A stretch of 64,000 bases of DNA, taken from the NCBI RefSeq assembly GCF_020991415.1, contig NZ_JAJMOY010000012.1, positions 1-64,000 on the forward strand, written 5' to 3'. The stretch comes from Flavobacterium sp. ENC. GTDB lineage: Bacteria > Bacteroidota > Bacteroidia > Flavobacteriales > Flavobacteriaceae. A program made the translations under genes and the position numbers. The notes under the pieces were generated by a model. It saw only the letters and a list, made by a program, of their open reading frames with translations, did not search any database and had not been told where the DNA came from. This document shows, one piece after another, positions 53,884-62,841 of the stretch (positions are counted from its first letter, which is position 1; every line of letters starts with the position of its first letter).

Positions 53884-56800
53884 TTATTCTTCTAAACGAA
53901 TGTCTAGTCCAAGACCTTTCAATTCGTGCATCAATACATTGAATGATTCAGGTAAACCTGGTTCCGGCATTGACTCTCCCTTAACGATAGCTTCGTAAGT
54001 TTTAGCTCTACCAATAACGTCATCCGATTTAACAGTCAGGATTTCTCTAAGAGTACTTGATGCCCCATAAGCCTCAAGTGCCCAAACCTCCATCTCTCCA
54101 AAACGCTGACCTCCAAATTGCGCTTTACCTCCAAGAGGCTGTTGCGTAATTAATGAGTATGGTCCGATAGAACGTGCGTGCATCTTATCATCAACCATGT
54201 GTCCTAATTTAAGCATGTAAATTACACCCACAGTTGCTGCCTGATGGAAACGCTCTCCGGTACCACCATCGTAAAGGTATGTATGTCCAAAACGTGGTAC
54301 TCCGGCTTCATCAGTCAAAGCATTAATTTGGTCTAAAGAAGCACCGTCAAAAATTGGAGTAGCAAATTTTCTACCTAAGTTTTGTCCGGCCCATCCAAGA
54401 ACAGTTTCATAAATCTGACCAATGTTCATACGTGAAGGTACCCCAAGTGGATTCAATACGATATCTACCGGTGTTCCGTCTTCAAGGAAAGGCATATCTT
54501 CATGACGAACGATTCTTGCAACAATACCTTTGTTACCGTGACGTCCTGCCATTTTATCCCCTACTTTCAGTTTACGTTTTTTAGCGATATAAATTTTCGC
54601 TAATTTCAGGATTCCTGATGGTAATTCATCACCAACTGTAATCGTGAATTTCTCTCTTCTTAAAGATCCCTGTAAGTCATTCAGCTTAATTTTATAGTTA
54701 TGAATTAAATCATTAACCATTTTATTTGTAGCGTCATCAGCAACCCATTGACCTTTGCTTAAGTGAGCAAAATCCTCAACTGCGTAAAGCATTTTCTGAG
54801 TATATTTTTTACCTTTTGGTAAAACTTCTTCACCCAAATCATTCATTACACCCTGAGATGTTTTTCCGTTTACGATCAGGAATAATTTCTCCACCAATCT
54901 GTCTTTCAATTCAACAAATTTAGTTTCGAATTCCATTTCTAAAGCGCCTAAAGCATCTTTATCCTGAGTACGTTTACGTTTATCTTTTACGGCTCTTGCA
55001 AATAATTTTTTGTCAAGAACTACACCGTGTAAAGAAGGAGACGCTTTTAATGAAGCATCTTTTACATCTCCGGCTTTATCCCCGAAGATTGCACGAAGCA
55101 ATTTCTCTTCCGGAGTTGGATCTGATTCCCCTTTTGGTGTAATTTTTCCGATAAGAATGTCGCCAGGTTTAACCTCTGCTCCAATTCTGATCATACCGTT
55201 TTCATCTAAATCTTTAGTAGCTTCTTCAGAAACGTTAGGAATATCGTTTGTTAACTCTTCATTTCCTAACTTCGTATCTCTAACCTCTAATGAATAATCA
55301 TCAACGTGGATAGAAGTAAAAATATCATCACGAACTACTTTTTCAGAAATTACAATCGCATCCTCAAAGTTATACCCTTTCCATGGCATGAACGCAACTT
55401 TTAGGTTTCTACCTAAAGCTAATTCACCATTTTGAGTAGCATATCCTTCTGATAATACCTGACCAAGACTAACTCTGTCCCCTTTTCTTACGATTGGTTT
55501 CAGGTTGATACTTGTTCCCTGATTGGTTTTTCTAAATTTAATTAAGTTGTATGTTTTCTCATCAGCATCAAAACTAACCATTCTTTCATCTTCAGTACGG
55601 TCGTATTTAATGGTAATAATATTAGCATCTACATATTCTACAGTTCCATCTCCCTCAGCATTAATCAATACTCTTGAATCTGAAGCTACCTGACGCTCTA
55701 AACCTGTACCAACGATTGGTGCTTCCGGACGGATCAAAGGAACCGCCTGACGCATCATGTTAGATCCCATCAAGGCTCTATTCGCATCATCATGCTCCAG
55801 GAAAGGAATCAATGAAGCCGAAATCGAAGCAATCTGGTTAGGAGCAACGTCTGTATAATGTACTGCTGATGGCTCAACAACCGGGAAGTCACCTTCCTCA
55901 CGGGCAATAACATTGCTAGCTGTAATTTTACCTGAAGCATCCATTTCAATGTTCGCCTGAGCAATCATTTTTCCTTCTTCTTCTTCAGCACTTAAATATA
56001 TAGGAGTACTTTCTAAATCAACTACACCATTTGTAACTTTACGGTAAGGAGTTTCGATGAAACCCATTCCGTTAACTTTTGCATAAACACCAAGAGATGA
56101 AATCAAACCAATGTTTGGTCCCTCAGGAGTTTCAATCGGACATAAACGACCATAGTGTGTATAGTGAACGTCACGAACCTCGAAACCAGCTCTCTCTCTC
56201 GAAAGTCCACCAGGTCCAAGTGCAGATAATCTTCTCTTGTGTGTAATCTCAGCTAATGGATTCGTTTGATCCATAAATTGAGACAACTGGTTCGTACCAA
56301 AGAAAGAGTTGATAACCGATGATAATGTTTTAGCATTAATCAAATCGATTGGTGTAAACACCTCGTTATCTCTAACGTTCATTCTCTCACGAATAGTTCT
56401 TGCCATACGTGCCAAACCAACACCGAATTGTTGAGACAATTGTTCTCCAACTGTTCTAACACGACGGTTAGATAAGTGATCAATATCATCAATCTCTGCT
56501 TTAGAGTTGATCAATTCGATCAAATATTTTACAATGGTGATGATATCTTCCTTGGTAAGCACTTGCTTTTCCATTGGGATATCTAAACCAAGTTTTTTGT
56601 TCATTCTGTAACGACCAACTTCACCTAAGTTATAACGTTGATCAGAGAAGAACAATTTATCTATAATACCACGAGCAGTTTCCTCATCAGGCGGTTCAGC
56701 GTTACGCAACTGACGGTAAATGTGCTCTACAGCTTCTTTTTCAGAGTTTGTTGGATCTTTTTGTAATGTATTGTGGATAATAGCATAATCTGCCTGATTG

Positions 56801-57696
56801 TTATCCTCTTTATGTAACAAAATAGATTTAACGTTAGAATCGATGATTTCTTCAACATTATCTTTGTCGATAATAGTATCACGATCAAGGATGATTTCGT
56901 TACGTTCGATAGAAACTACCTCACCGGTATCTTCATCCACGAAATCCTCGTGCCAGGTGTTCAATACACGTGCAGCAAGTCTTCTTCCAATATATTTTTT
57001 AATACCTGTTTTAGAAACTTTAATTTCTTCAGCAAGGTCGAAAATTTCAAGGATATCCTTATCTCTTTCGAATCCGATTGCACGGAATAAAGTTGTTACC
57101 GGTAATTTTTTCTTTCTGTCGATATAAGCGTACATTACGCTGTTGATATCGGTAGAAAATTCTATCCAGGATCCTTTAAAAGGAATTACTCTGGCAGAAT
57201 AAAGTTTTGTTCCATTTGCATGGAATGACTGACCAAAGAAAACCCCAGGAGAACGGTGTAGCTGAGATACTACTACACGCTCAGCACCATTGATTACAAA
57301 GGTACCGCTTGGAGTCATATAAGGTATTGTTCCAAGGTAAACATCTTGTACAATAGTTTCAAAATCTTCGTGTTCTGGATCAGTACAATATAGTTTTAAC
57401 CTGGCTTTTAAAGGCACACTATACGTAAGACCTCTCTCTATACATTCTTGAATTGTATAACGTGGTGGATCAACAAAATAATCTAGGAATTCCAATACAA
57501 AGTTATTTCTTGTATCTGTGATTGGAAAGTTTTCCATGAAGGTGTTGTACAACCCTTCGTTGCCTCTTTCGTCAGATTTAGTTTCTAATTGAAAAAAATC
57601 TTTAAAAGATTTAACCTGAACATCTAAGAAATCCGGATAGTCAGGAATATTTTTTGTAGAGGCAAAATTCAATCTTTCAGTCTGATTTGTTATCAT
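53884..57696 (-). CDS. rpoB: RNA polymerase beta subunit
   Basis: 1270 aa starting MITNQTERLNFAS; an extra TTG codon just before the ATG (57699) is unlikely as start. Domain sequences GPNIGLISSLG and KMAGRHGNKG are as expected. Binds the beta' subunit; target of rifampicin. The gap after rplL (57697-57961) holds an attenuator-like hairpin. Confidence 0.99.
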   Translation of the reverse strand: MITNQTERLNFASTKNIPDYPDFLDVQVKSFKDFFQLETKSDERGNEGLYNTFMENFPITDTRNNFVLEFLDYFVDPPRYTIQECIERGLTYSVPLKARLKLYCTDPEHEDFETIVQDVYLGTIPYMTPSGTFVINGAERVVVSQLHRSPGVFFGQSFHANGTKLYSARVIPFKGSWIEFSTDINSVMYAYIDRKKKLPVTTLFRAIGFERDKDILEIFDLAEEIKVSKTGIKKYIGRRLAARVLNTWHEDFVDEDTGEVVSIERNEIILDRDTIIDKDNVEEIIDSNVKSILLHKEDNNQADYAIIHNTLQKDPTNSEKEAVEHIYRQLRNAEPPDEETARGIIDKLFFSDQRYNLGEVGRYRMNKKLGLDIPMEKQVLTKEDIITIVKYLIELINSKAEIDDIDHLSNRRVRTVGEQLSQQFGVGLARMARTIRERMNVRDNEVFTPIDLINAKTLSSVINSFFGTNQLSQFMDQTNPLAEITHKRRLSALGPGGLSRERAGFEVRDVHYTHYGRLCPIETPEGPNIGLISSLGVYAKVNGMGFIETPYRKVTNGVVDLESTPIYLSAEEEEGKMIAQANIEMDASGKITASNVIAREEGDFPVVEPSAVHYTDVAPNQIASISASLIPFLEHDDANRALMGSNMMRQAVPLIRPEAPIVGTGLERQVASDSRVLINAEGDGTVEYVDANIITIKYDRTEDERMVSFDADEKTYNLIKFRKTNQGTSINLKPIVRKGDRVSLGQVLSEGYATQNGELALGRNLKVAFMPWKGYNFEDAIVISEKVVRDDIFTSIHVDDYSLEVRDTKLGNEELTNDIPNVSEEATKDLDENGMIRIGAEVKPGDILIGKITPKGESDPTPEEKLLRAIFGDKAGDVKDASLKASPSLHGVVLDKKLFARAVKDKRKRTQDKDALGALEMEFETKFVELKDRLVEKLFLIVNGKTSQGVMNDLGEEVLPKGKKYTQKMLYAVEDFAHLSKGQWVADDATNKMVNDLIHNYKIKLNDLQGSLRREKFTITVGDELPSGILKLAKIYIAKKRKLKVGDKMAGRHGNKGIVARIVRHEDMPFLEDGTPVDIVLNPLGVPSRMNIGQIYETVLGWAGQNLGRKFATPIFDGASLDQINALTDEAGVPRFGHTYLYDGGTGERFHQAATVGVIYMLKLGHMVDDKMHARSIGPYSLITQQPLGGKAQFGGQRFGEMEVWALEAYGASSTLREILTVKSDDVIGRAKTYEAIVKGESMPEPGLPESFNVLMHELKGLGLDIRLEE

Positions 57697-57902
57697 CAAT
57701 GGACAAAATTTTGATTAAAAAAAAGTAATTTTTTGTGTAAAAACACATTGTTTAATTCTACTTTTTTTTTGTAATCAATACATCTTTAAAATGAACAAAG
57801 AGTAGCAAGTTCAATTTTTTTCTTCGTATTGATCAAAAAAAACTTTTTCGTATCTTAAACTATTTGATAATAAAACTTGATATATTTTATTATACGAAAA
57901 AT

Positions 57903-57939
57903 GGTTTAGGCCATTGAGCGTTCACTCAAGACCTAAACC
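57903..57939 (-). terminator. Attenuator-like hairpin between rplL and rpoB
   Basis: GGTTTAGG (57903-57910) with CCTAAACC (57932-57939), and inner TTGAG (57914-57918) with CTCAA (57925-57929). On the minus strand ATTTTTCG follows, a weak T-run. In E. coli a partial terminator at this same place lowers rpoBC expression relative to ribosomal proteins. Confidence 0.6.
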
Positions 57940-57961
57940 TAGTTCTTAAAACCGAGTTGAA

Positions 57962-58333
57962 TTATTTTAATTCAACTACAGCTCCAGCTTCTTCTAATGA
58001 TTTTTTAAGACCTTCAGCCTCTTCTTTAGAAACACCTTCTTTAACGTTACTTGGAGCACCGTCAACTACATCTTTAGCTTCTTTCAAACCTAAACCTGTA
58101 AGTTCTTTAACTAATTTTACAACAGCTAATTTAGAAGCTCCAGCTTCTTTTAATACTACTGTAAATTCAGTTTGTGCTTCTTCAGCAGCACCTTCTCCAC
58201 CACCAGCAGCAACTACTACAGCTGCAGCAGCAGGCTCGATACCATACTCATCTTTTAATATTGTTGCTAATTCGTTAACTTCTTTAACTGTTAGGTTAAC
58301 TAATTGTTCTGCGAATTGTTTCAAATCTGCCAT
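57962..58333 (-). CDS. rplL: 50S ribosomal protein L7/L12
   Basis: 123 aa. N-terminal dimer helices, an Ala-rich hinge (AAAAVVVAAGGGEGAAEEA region), and a C-terminal domain with LTGLGLKEAKDVVDGAP. Forms the L7/L12 stalk that recruits translation factors. Follows rplJ. Confidence 0.99.
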   Translation of the reverse strand: MADLKQFAEQLVNLTVKEVNELATILKDEYGIEPAAAAVVVAAGGGEGAAEEAQTEFTVVLKEAGASKLAVVKLVKELTGLGLKEAKDVVDGAPSNVKEGVSKEEAEGLKKSLEEAGAVVELK

Positions 58334-58419
58334 TTTTTCTATCGTTTAAAATGATTTGTAAAATTATAATTTATTTGTGTGTGCGAATTTAGTAACACAA
58401 AAGACAACGGTCTTTTATA

Positions 58420-58932
58420 TTATGCTTCCTCAGTTGCTGCTTCTGATTCTTCTCCAGCAAACTTGTTTTGAAGAGCAGAAATAATTCTTTGAGCAGGAGA
58501 TTGTAACAATCCAATAAGTTCTCCAAGAAGTTCTTCTTTAGATTTAATAGTTGCTAACGCATCTAATTGATCATCTCCAATATAAATTTCAGAATTAATA
58601 TAAGCTCCTTTTAATACAGGTTTAGCTGATTTTTTTCTGAAATCTTTAATTATTTTTCCAGGTGCATTTGCAACATCTGAAATAAATATAGCACTGTTAC
58701 CAGTCAATACTGAAGGTAAATCACCATAGTCATTCGCAGAAGCTTCCATTGCTTTTGCAAGCAAAGTATTTTTTACAACCTCTAATTTAATACCTGCTTT
58801 AAAGCAAGCTCTTCTTAAGCTTGAAGTTGTTTCTGCATTTAATCCAGAAATATCAGATACATAAATAATATTTGTACCAGCTAACTGCGCAGTTAAATCT
58901 TCAATCGCGATTGATTTTTCTTCTCTAGTCAT
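58420..58932 (-). CDS. rplJ: 50S ribosomal protein L10
   Basis: 170 aa. Start MTREEKSIAIEDLTAQL and VVKNTLLAKAM are typical. It anchors L7/L12 dimers to the ribosome. Only 22 nt after rplA, so no room for a strong separate promoter. Confidence 0.99.
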   Translation of the reverse strand: MTREEKSIAIEDLTAQLAGTNIIYVSDISGLNAETTSSLRRACFKAGIKLEVVKNTLLAKAMEASANDYGDLPSVLTGNSAIFISDVANAPGKIIKDFRKKSAKPVLKGAYINSEIYIGDDQLDALATIKSKEELLGELIGLLQSPAQRIISALQNKFAGEESEAATEEA

Positions 58933-58954
58933 ACTAAAAATTATTAACTACCAA

Positions 58955-59644
58955 TTATACTGCTTTTGGGTCCAATGCAATTGCAGGACTCATAGTGCTT
59001 GTAAGGTGAATACCTTTAATGTAGGTACCTTTAGCAGCAGTTGGTTTAAGTTTGATTAATGTTTGAATAATTTCGTGTGCATTGTCATAAATTTGCTCAG
59101 CTCCAAAAGAAACTTTACCAATTCCTGCATGTACGATACCAGTTTTATCAACTTTAAAGTCAATTTTACCAGCTTTAACCTCTGCAACAGCTTTTGCAAC
59201 ATCCATAGTTACAGTACCTGTTTTAGGGTTTGGCATTAAACCTCTAGGTCCTAAAATACGACCTAATGGACCTAATTTACCCATAACAGCCGGCATAGTG
59301 ATGATAACATCAACATCTGTCCAACCATCTTTAATTTTTTGTAAATAATCGTCAAGACCTACATAGTCTGCTCCGGCTTCTTTAGCTTCCGCTTCTTTAT
59401 CCGGAGTAACCAATGCTAATACTTTAACATCTTTACCAGTTCCGTGAGGTAATGTAACTACACCTCTAACCATTTGATTCGCTTTTCTTGGATCTACACC
59501 CAAACGAACTGCGATATCAACAGACTCATCAAATTTTGCAGAAGCTATAACTTTAATCAATGCAGCTGCATCTTTCAAAGAGTATAGTTTGTTCTTTTCA
59601 ATTTTTGAAGCAGCCTCTTTTTGCTTTTTTGTTAATTTTGCCAT
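58955..59644 (-). CDS. rplA: 50S ribosomal protein L1
   Basis: 229 aa. The KIDFKVDKTGIVHAGIGKVSF (parts KIDFKVDK and GIVHAGIGK) and GLMPNPKTGTV segments are the L1 signature. Binds 23S rRNA at the E-site stalk and in many bacteria represses its own operon. 13 nt after rplK. Confidence 0.99.
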   Translation of the reverse strand: MAKLTKKQKEAASKIEKNKLYSLKDAAALIKVIASAKFDESVDIAVRLGVDPRKANQMVRGVVTLPHGTGKDVKVLALVTPDKEAEAKEAGADYVGLDDYLQKIKDGWTDVDVIITMPAVMGKLGPLGRILGPRGLMPNPKTGTVTMDVAKAVAEVKAGKIDFKVDKTGIVHAGIGKVSFGAEQIYDNAHEIIQTLIKLKPTAAKGTYIKGIHLTSTMSPAIALDPKAV

Positions 59645-59657
59645 TTCTTTCTCTTAA

Positions 59658-60095
59658 TTAAAAAGGAGCATCTCCTGATACAGTTATACCCATAGATCTA
59701 GCAGTTCCAGCGATCATGCTCATTGCAGATTCGATTGTGAATGCATTTAAATCTACCATTTTATCTTCAGCAATTGCTTTGATAACGTCCCAAGTAACAC
59801 TAGCTACTTTTTTACGATTTGGTTCACCTGATCCAGACTTTAGCTTTGCAGCTTCCAATAATTGGACAGCAGCCGGAGGAGTCTTAACAACAAAATCAAA
59901 TGATTTGTCTTTATACACAGTAATTTGTACTGGGCATATTTTGCCGGGTTTATCTTGTGTTCTAGCATTGAACTGCTTACAGAACTCCATGATATTAACC
60001 CCAGCAGCTCCTAAAGCAGGTCCAACCGGTGGCGACGGATTCGCAGCACCTCCCTTAACTTGTAGTTTAACTACCTTACTAATTTCTTTAGCCAT
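59658..60095 (-). CDS. rplK: 50S ribosomal protein L11
   Basis: 145 aa. PPVGPALGAAGVNIMEFCKQFN (PPVGPALG and NIMEFCKQFN) is the L11 signature. Part of the GTPase-associated centre and needed for RelA activity. A 10-bp leader hairpin lies just before its start (60112-60141). Confidence 0.99.
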   Translation of the reverse strand: MAKEISKVVKLQVKGGAANPSPPVGPALGAAGVNIMEFCKQFNARTQDKPGKICPVQITVYKDKSFDFVVKTPPAAVQLLEAAKLKSGSGEPNRKKVASVTWDVIKAIAEDKMVDLNAFTIESAMSMIAGTARSMGITVSGDAPF

Positions 60096-60111
60096 TTTTT
60101 AAAAAATTTAA

Positions 60112-60141
60112 CACCATAATCATTAGGAAGCGATTATAGTG
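60112..60141 (-). promoter_or_regulatory. Leader hairpin before rplK
   Basis: CACCATAATC (60112-60121) pairs with GATTATAGTG (60132-60141) including one G-T. It sits 17 nt before the rplK ATG in the nusG-rplK gap. L1 or NusG-related control is possible but unproven. Confidence 0.4.
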
Positions 60142-60163
60142 GTTATTATAGATGTAACAAAAA

Positions 60164-60715
60164 TTATACTTTTTCAACTTGCATAAAACTCAATTCCAAT
60201 GGTGTTTTTCTTCCGAAAATCTTAACCATAACTTCAAGTTTACGCTTTTCTTCATTGATTTTTTCAACCGTACCATTAAACCCGTTAAACGGACCATCGA
60301 TCACTTTAACAGTTTCACCCAGGTTAAATGGAATAGCACGAGTATCTGTATTTACAGCTAACTCATCTACCTTTCCTAACATACGATTTACTTCAGAAAG
60401 TCTCAACGGAACAGGTTCTCCTCCTTTGATCTCCCCTAAAAAACCAATTACACTAGTAATTGACTTAATAATATGAGGTATCTCACCAACCAAGTTGGCT
60501 TCGATCATAACATATCCAGGGAAGTAAACTTTATCCTTAGACATTTTCTTTCCCTCTTTTACAGTAACTACTTTTTCTGTAGGCACTAAAACTTGGGAAA
60601 CATAATCACCCATACCTAGTCTGGCAATTTCAGTTTCGATATAAGCTTTGACTTTATTTTCTTGTCCGCTTACAGCTCTAACTACATACCATTTTTTCAC
60701 ATTATTATCTGCCAT
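60164..60715 (-). CDS. nusG: Transcription termination/antitermination factor NusG
   Basis: 183 aa from ATG 60715; a GTG three bases upstream (60718) is unlikely. The NGN domain (KWYVVRAVSGQENKVK) and the C-terminal KOW domain (TVKVIDGPFNGFNGTVEKI) are present. Links RNA polymerase to the ribosome and Rho. Ten nucleotides after secE. Confidence 0.98.
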   Translation of the reverse strand: MADNNVKKWYVVRAVSGQENKVKAYIETEIARLGMGDYVSQVLVPTEKVVTVKEGKKMSKDKVYFPGYVMIEANLVGEIPHIIKSITSVIGFLGEIKGGEPVPLRLSEVNRMLGKVDELAVNTDTRAIPFNLGETVKVIDGPFNGFNGTVEKINEEKRKLEVMVKIFGRKTPLELSFMQVEKV

Positions 60716-60725
60716 CACAAAAAAA

Positions 60726-60923
60726 TTATCCTTTTAACCAGTTAAAAAATCCAGCCAAAGCTTTTGCAAAAAATTCGTCTACTCCCCATGTTGCCAAGGC
60801 GAATAAAACCGAAAATACAGCCACAACAATTGTCAATTTTTGAACCTCAGCCCAAGCAGGCCAAGTAACATTTGACTTCAACTCTTCGAAAGCCTCTGAT
60901 AAATAATTAGTAACTTTTGTCAT
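60726..60923 (-). CDS. secE: Preprotein translocase subunit SecE
   Basis: 65 aa from MTKVTNYL, the short one-helix form usual outside Enterobacteria. ELKSNVTWPAWAEVQKLT is the amphipathic conserved helix, then one membrane helix (VVAVFSVLFALATWG). Clamp of the SecYEG channel. The longer frame starting at 60971 would run into tRNA-Trp and is rejected. Confidence 0.97.
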   Translation of the reverse strand: MTKVTNYLSEAFEELKSNVTWPAWAEVQKLTIVVAVFSVLFALATWGVDEFFAKALAGFFNWLKG

Positions 60924-60941
60924 TTGATATATTTTATATTG

Positions 60942-61012
60942 CACGGGCGGAGGGATTCGAACCCCCATCAACGGTTTTGGAGACCGCTATTCTACCCTTG
61001 AACTACGCCCGT
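60942..61012 (-). tRNA. tRNA-Trp (CCA)
   Basis: 71 nt with seven-pair acceptor stem (ACGGGCG/CGCCCGT), discriminator G, anticodon CCA in loop CTCCAAA and standard T-loop GTTCGAATC. No encoded CCA end. It sits between tuf and secE, as in many bacteria. Confidence 0.95.
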
Positions 61013-61017
61013 AATTA

Positions 61018-61055
61018 AAAGCCAGTGATTTCAATTACGAAAATCAACTGGCTTT
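61018..61055 (-). terminator. Hairpin between tuf and tRNA-Trp
   Basis: AAAGCCAGT (61018-61026) pairs with ACTGGCTTT (61047-61055). On the minus strand it is followed by TTTTAATT. It may end part of the tuf transcripts, but it stands directly before tRNA-Trp, so some read-through must occur. Confidence 0.6.
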
Positions 61056-61073
61056 CTTATAATTTTTATAGGA

Positions 61074-62261
61074 TTATCCTACGATTTCAGTCACCTGACC
61101 TGCACCTACAGTTCTACCACCTTCACGGATAGCGAAACGTAAACCTACGCTCATTGCGATTGGGCTTAATAAAGATACATTGATAGTCAAGTTGTCTCCT
61201 GGCATTACCATCTCTACTCCTTCTGGTAAAGTAATAACTCCTGTTACGTCAGTTGTACGTACGTAGAACTGTGGACGGTAGTTATTATGGAATGGAGTGT
61301 GACGTCCACCTTCTTCTTTTTTCAAGATATAAACCTCAGCTTTGAAAGTAGCGTGTGGTTTTACTGATCCTGGCTTAATGATAACCATTCCTCTTTTGAT
61401 AGATTCTTTATCAACACCTCTTAACAATAAACCTACGTTATCTCCAGCTTCTCCTCTGTCAAGGATTTTACGGAACATCTCAACTCCTGTAATAGTAGAA
61501 GTTAATTTATCAGCTCCCATACCAATGATTTCAACAGCATCACCTGTATTAGCAATACCAGTTTCGATACGACCTGTAGCAACAGTTCCACGACCAGTAA
61601 TTGTAAATACATCCTCAACTGGCATCAAGAATGGTTTTGCAGTATCACGAATTGGCTCTTCGATCCAGTTATCAACAGCTTCCATTAATTCAATAATTTT
61701 AGGAACCCAAGCAGGATCATTATTCAATCCTCCTAAAGCAGAACCCTGAACAACAGGACCATTATCTCCATCATATTCGTAGAAAGATAATAAATCTCTG
61801 ATTTCCATTTCAACAAGCTCTAATAACTCAGCGTCATCAACCATGTCAACTTTGTTCATGAAAACTACCATTCTAGGAATACCAACCTGGCGACCTAAAA
61901 GGATGTGCTCACGAGTTTGTGGCATTGGACCATCTGTAGCAGCAACTACCAAGATAGCTCCGTCCATTTGAGCAGCACCAGTAACCATGTTCTTTACGTA
62001 ATCCGCGTGACCTGGACAGTCAACGTGAGCGTAGTGACGGTTAGCTGTTTCATACTCTACGTGTGATGTATTAATAGTAATACCTCTTTCTTTCTCCTCT
62101 GGAGCGTTATCGATTTGATCAAACGATTTTGCTTGACAATAACCAGCATCAGACAATACTTTTGTAATTGCTGCAGTTAATGTAGTTTTTCCGTGATCCA
62201 CGTGTCCAATTGTACCTATGTTTAAGTGCGGTTTGGAACGATTAAAATTCTCCTTTGCCAT
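61074..62261 (-). CDS. tuf: Elongation factor Tu
   Basis: 395 aa. G1 GHVDHGKTT, DCPGHADYV, NKVDM and SALGGL-type G5 are all there. Delivers aminoacyl-tRNA to the ribosome as EF-Tu-GTP. Downstream of three tRNA genes and probably co-transcribed with them. Confidence 0.99.
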   Translation of the reverse strand: MAKENFNRSKPHLNIGTIGHVDHGKTTLTAAITKVLSDAGYCQAKSFDQIDNAPEEKERGITINTSHVEYETANRHYAHVDCPGHADYVKNMVTGAAQMDGAILVVAATDGPMPQTREHILLGRQVGIPRMVVFMNKVDMVDDAELLELVEMEIRDLLSFYEYDGDNGPVVQGSALGGLNNDPAWVPKIIELMEAVDNWIEEPIRDTAKPFLMPVEDVFTITGRGTVATGRIETGIANTGDAVEIIGMGADKLTSTITGVEMFRKILDRGEAGDNVGLLLRGVDKESIKRGMVIIKPGSVKPHATFKAEVYILKKEEGGRHTPFHNNYRPQFYVRTTDVTGVITLPEGVEMVMPGDNLTINVSLLSPIAMSVGLRFAIREGGRTVGAGQVTEIVG

Positions 62262-62316
62262 TTTACTTAATTTTTAATCTTAGTTATATATTAATTTTCA
62301 ATTTCCTACTTACTTG

Positions 62317-62388
62317 AGCCAATGTCGGGAATTGAACCCGAGACCTCTTCCTTACCAAGGAAGCACTCTACCCCTGAGCTACACCGGC
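62317..62388 (-). tRNA. tRNA-Thr (GGT)
   Basis: 72 nt. Anticodon GGT in loop TTGGTAA; acceptor GCCGGTG with CATTGGC (two G-T pairs), discriminator T. Third tRNA in the cluster, next to tuf. Confidence 0.95.
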
Positions 62389-62472
62389 AGAATCCTTGAT
62401 TTAAGAGTCTTAATCAGTATTTTGTTTTTATTCAAATCAAAACCTGAAAAACATAATCTAAAATTCATTTTG

Positions 62473-62553
62473 TGGGGAGAGCAGGATTCGAACCTGCGAA
62501 GTTCACACAGCAGATTTACAGTCTGCCCTCGTTGGCCGCTTGAGTATCTCCCC
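62473..62553 (-). tRNA. tRNA-Tyr (GTA)
   Basis: 81 nt, long variable arm (class II). Acceptor GGGGAGA/TCTCCCC, discriminator A, anticodon GTA in loop CTGTAAA. Confidence 0.95.
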
Positions 62554-62677
62554 GGACAATATTAGATTTTTTAACTTAAGATTTCAGAAGAATCCAAAAC
62601 CAAATCAGAAAATCCAAATTTGTTTATTCCATAATTTTAAAGAACCTGTTTCAAATCGCATTTGAAACCTTTTTCTG

Positions 62678-62751
62678 AGCCGGCGGAGGGACTCGAACCC
62701 ACGACCTGCTGATTACAAATCAGCTGCTCTAGCCAACTGAGCTACGCTGGC
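62678..62751 (-). tRNA. tRNA-Thr (TGT)
   Basis: 74 nt. Anticodon TGT, T-loop GTTCGAGTC, discriminator T. The acceptor stem GCCAGCG against CGCCGGC has an A-C mismatch at the fourth pair. First gene of the tRNA-tuf transcript. Confidence 0.93.
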
Positions 62752-62760
62752 AATAACATT

Positions 62761-62787
62761 AAAAAAGTCCGCTATTTCTAACGGACT
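62761..62787 (-). terminator. Terminator of the hibernation-factor gene
   Basis: On the minus strand, AGTCCG (62787-62782), a short loop and CGGACT (62771-62766), followed by six T. It lies 55 nt past the hpf stop and only nine nt before the tRNA-Thr start, overlapping the start of the tRNA promoter's transcript. Confidence 0.75.
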
Positions 62788-62788
62788 G

Positions 62789-62818
62789 CAAATGTAGCTA
62801 TTTTATCTTTGAATCAAA
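62789..62818 (-). promoter_or_regulatory. Promoter of the tRNA-tuf operon
   Basis: Minus-strand TTTG (62818-62815), 18 nt, TACATTTG (62796-62789). The predicted start, around 62783-62786, falls inside the first arm of the terminator hairpin that follows. Confidence 0.65.
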
Positions 62819-62841
62819 ACATTTTTTGAAAAAAATTTTAA

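Noticed and set aside
57957..58349. 130-aa Ser/Thr/Ala-rich frame on the plus strand
   Set aside because: Antisense shadow of rplL, whose product is unmistakable.
62314..62565. 83-aa frame on the plus strand
   Set aside because: Antisense to tRNA-Thr and tRNA-Tyr.
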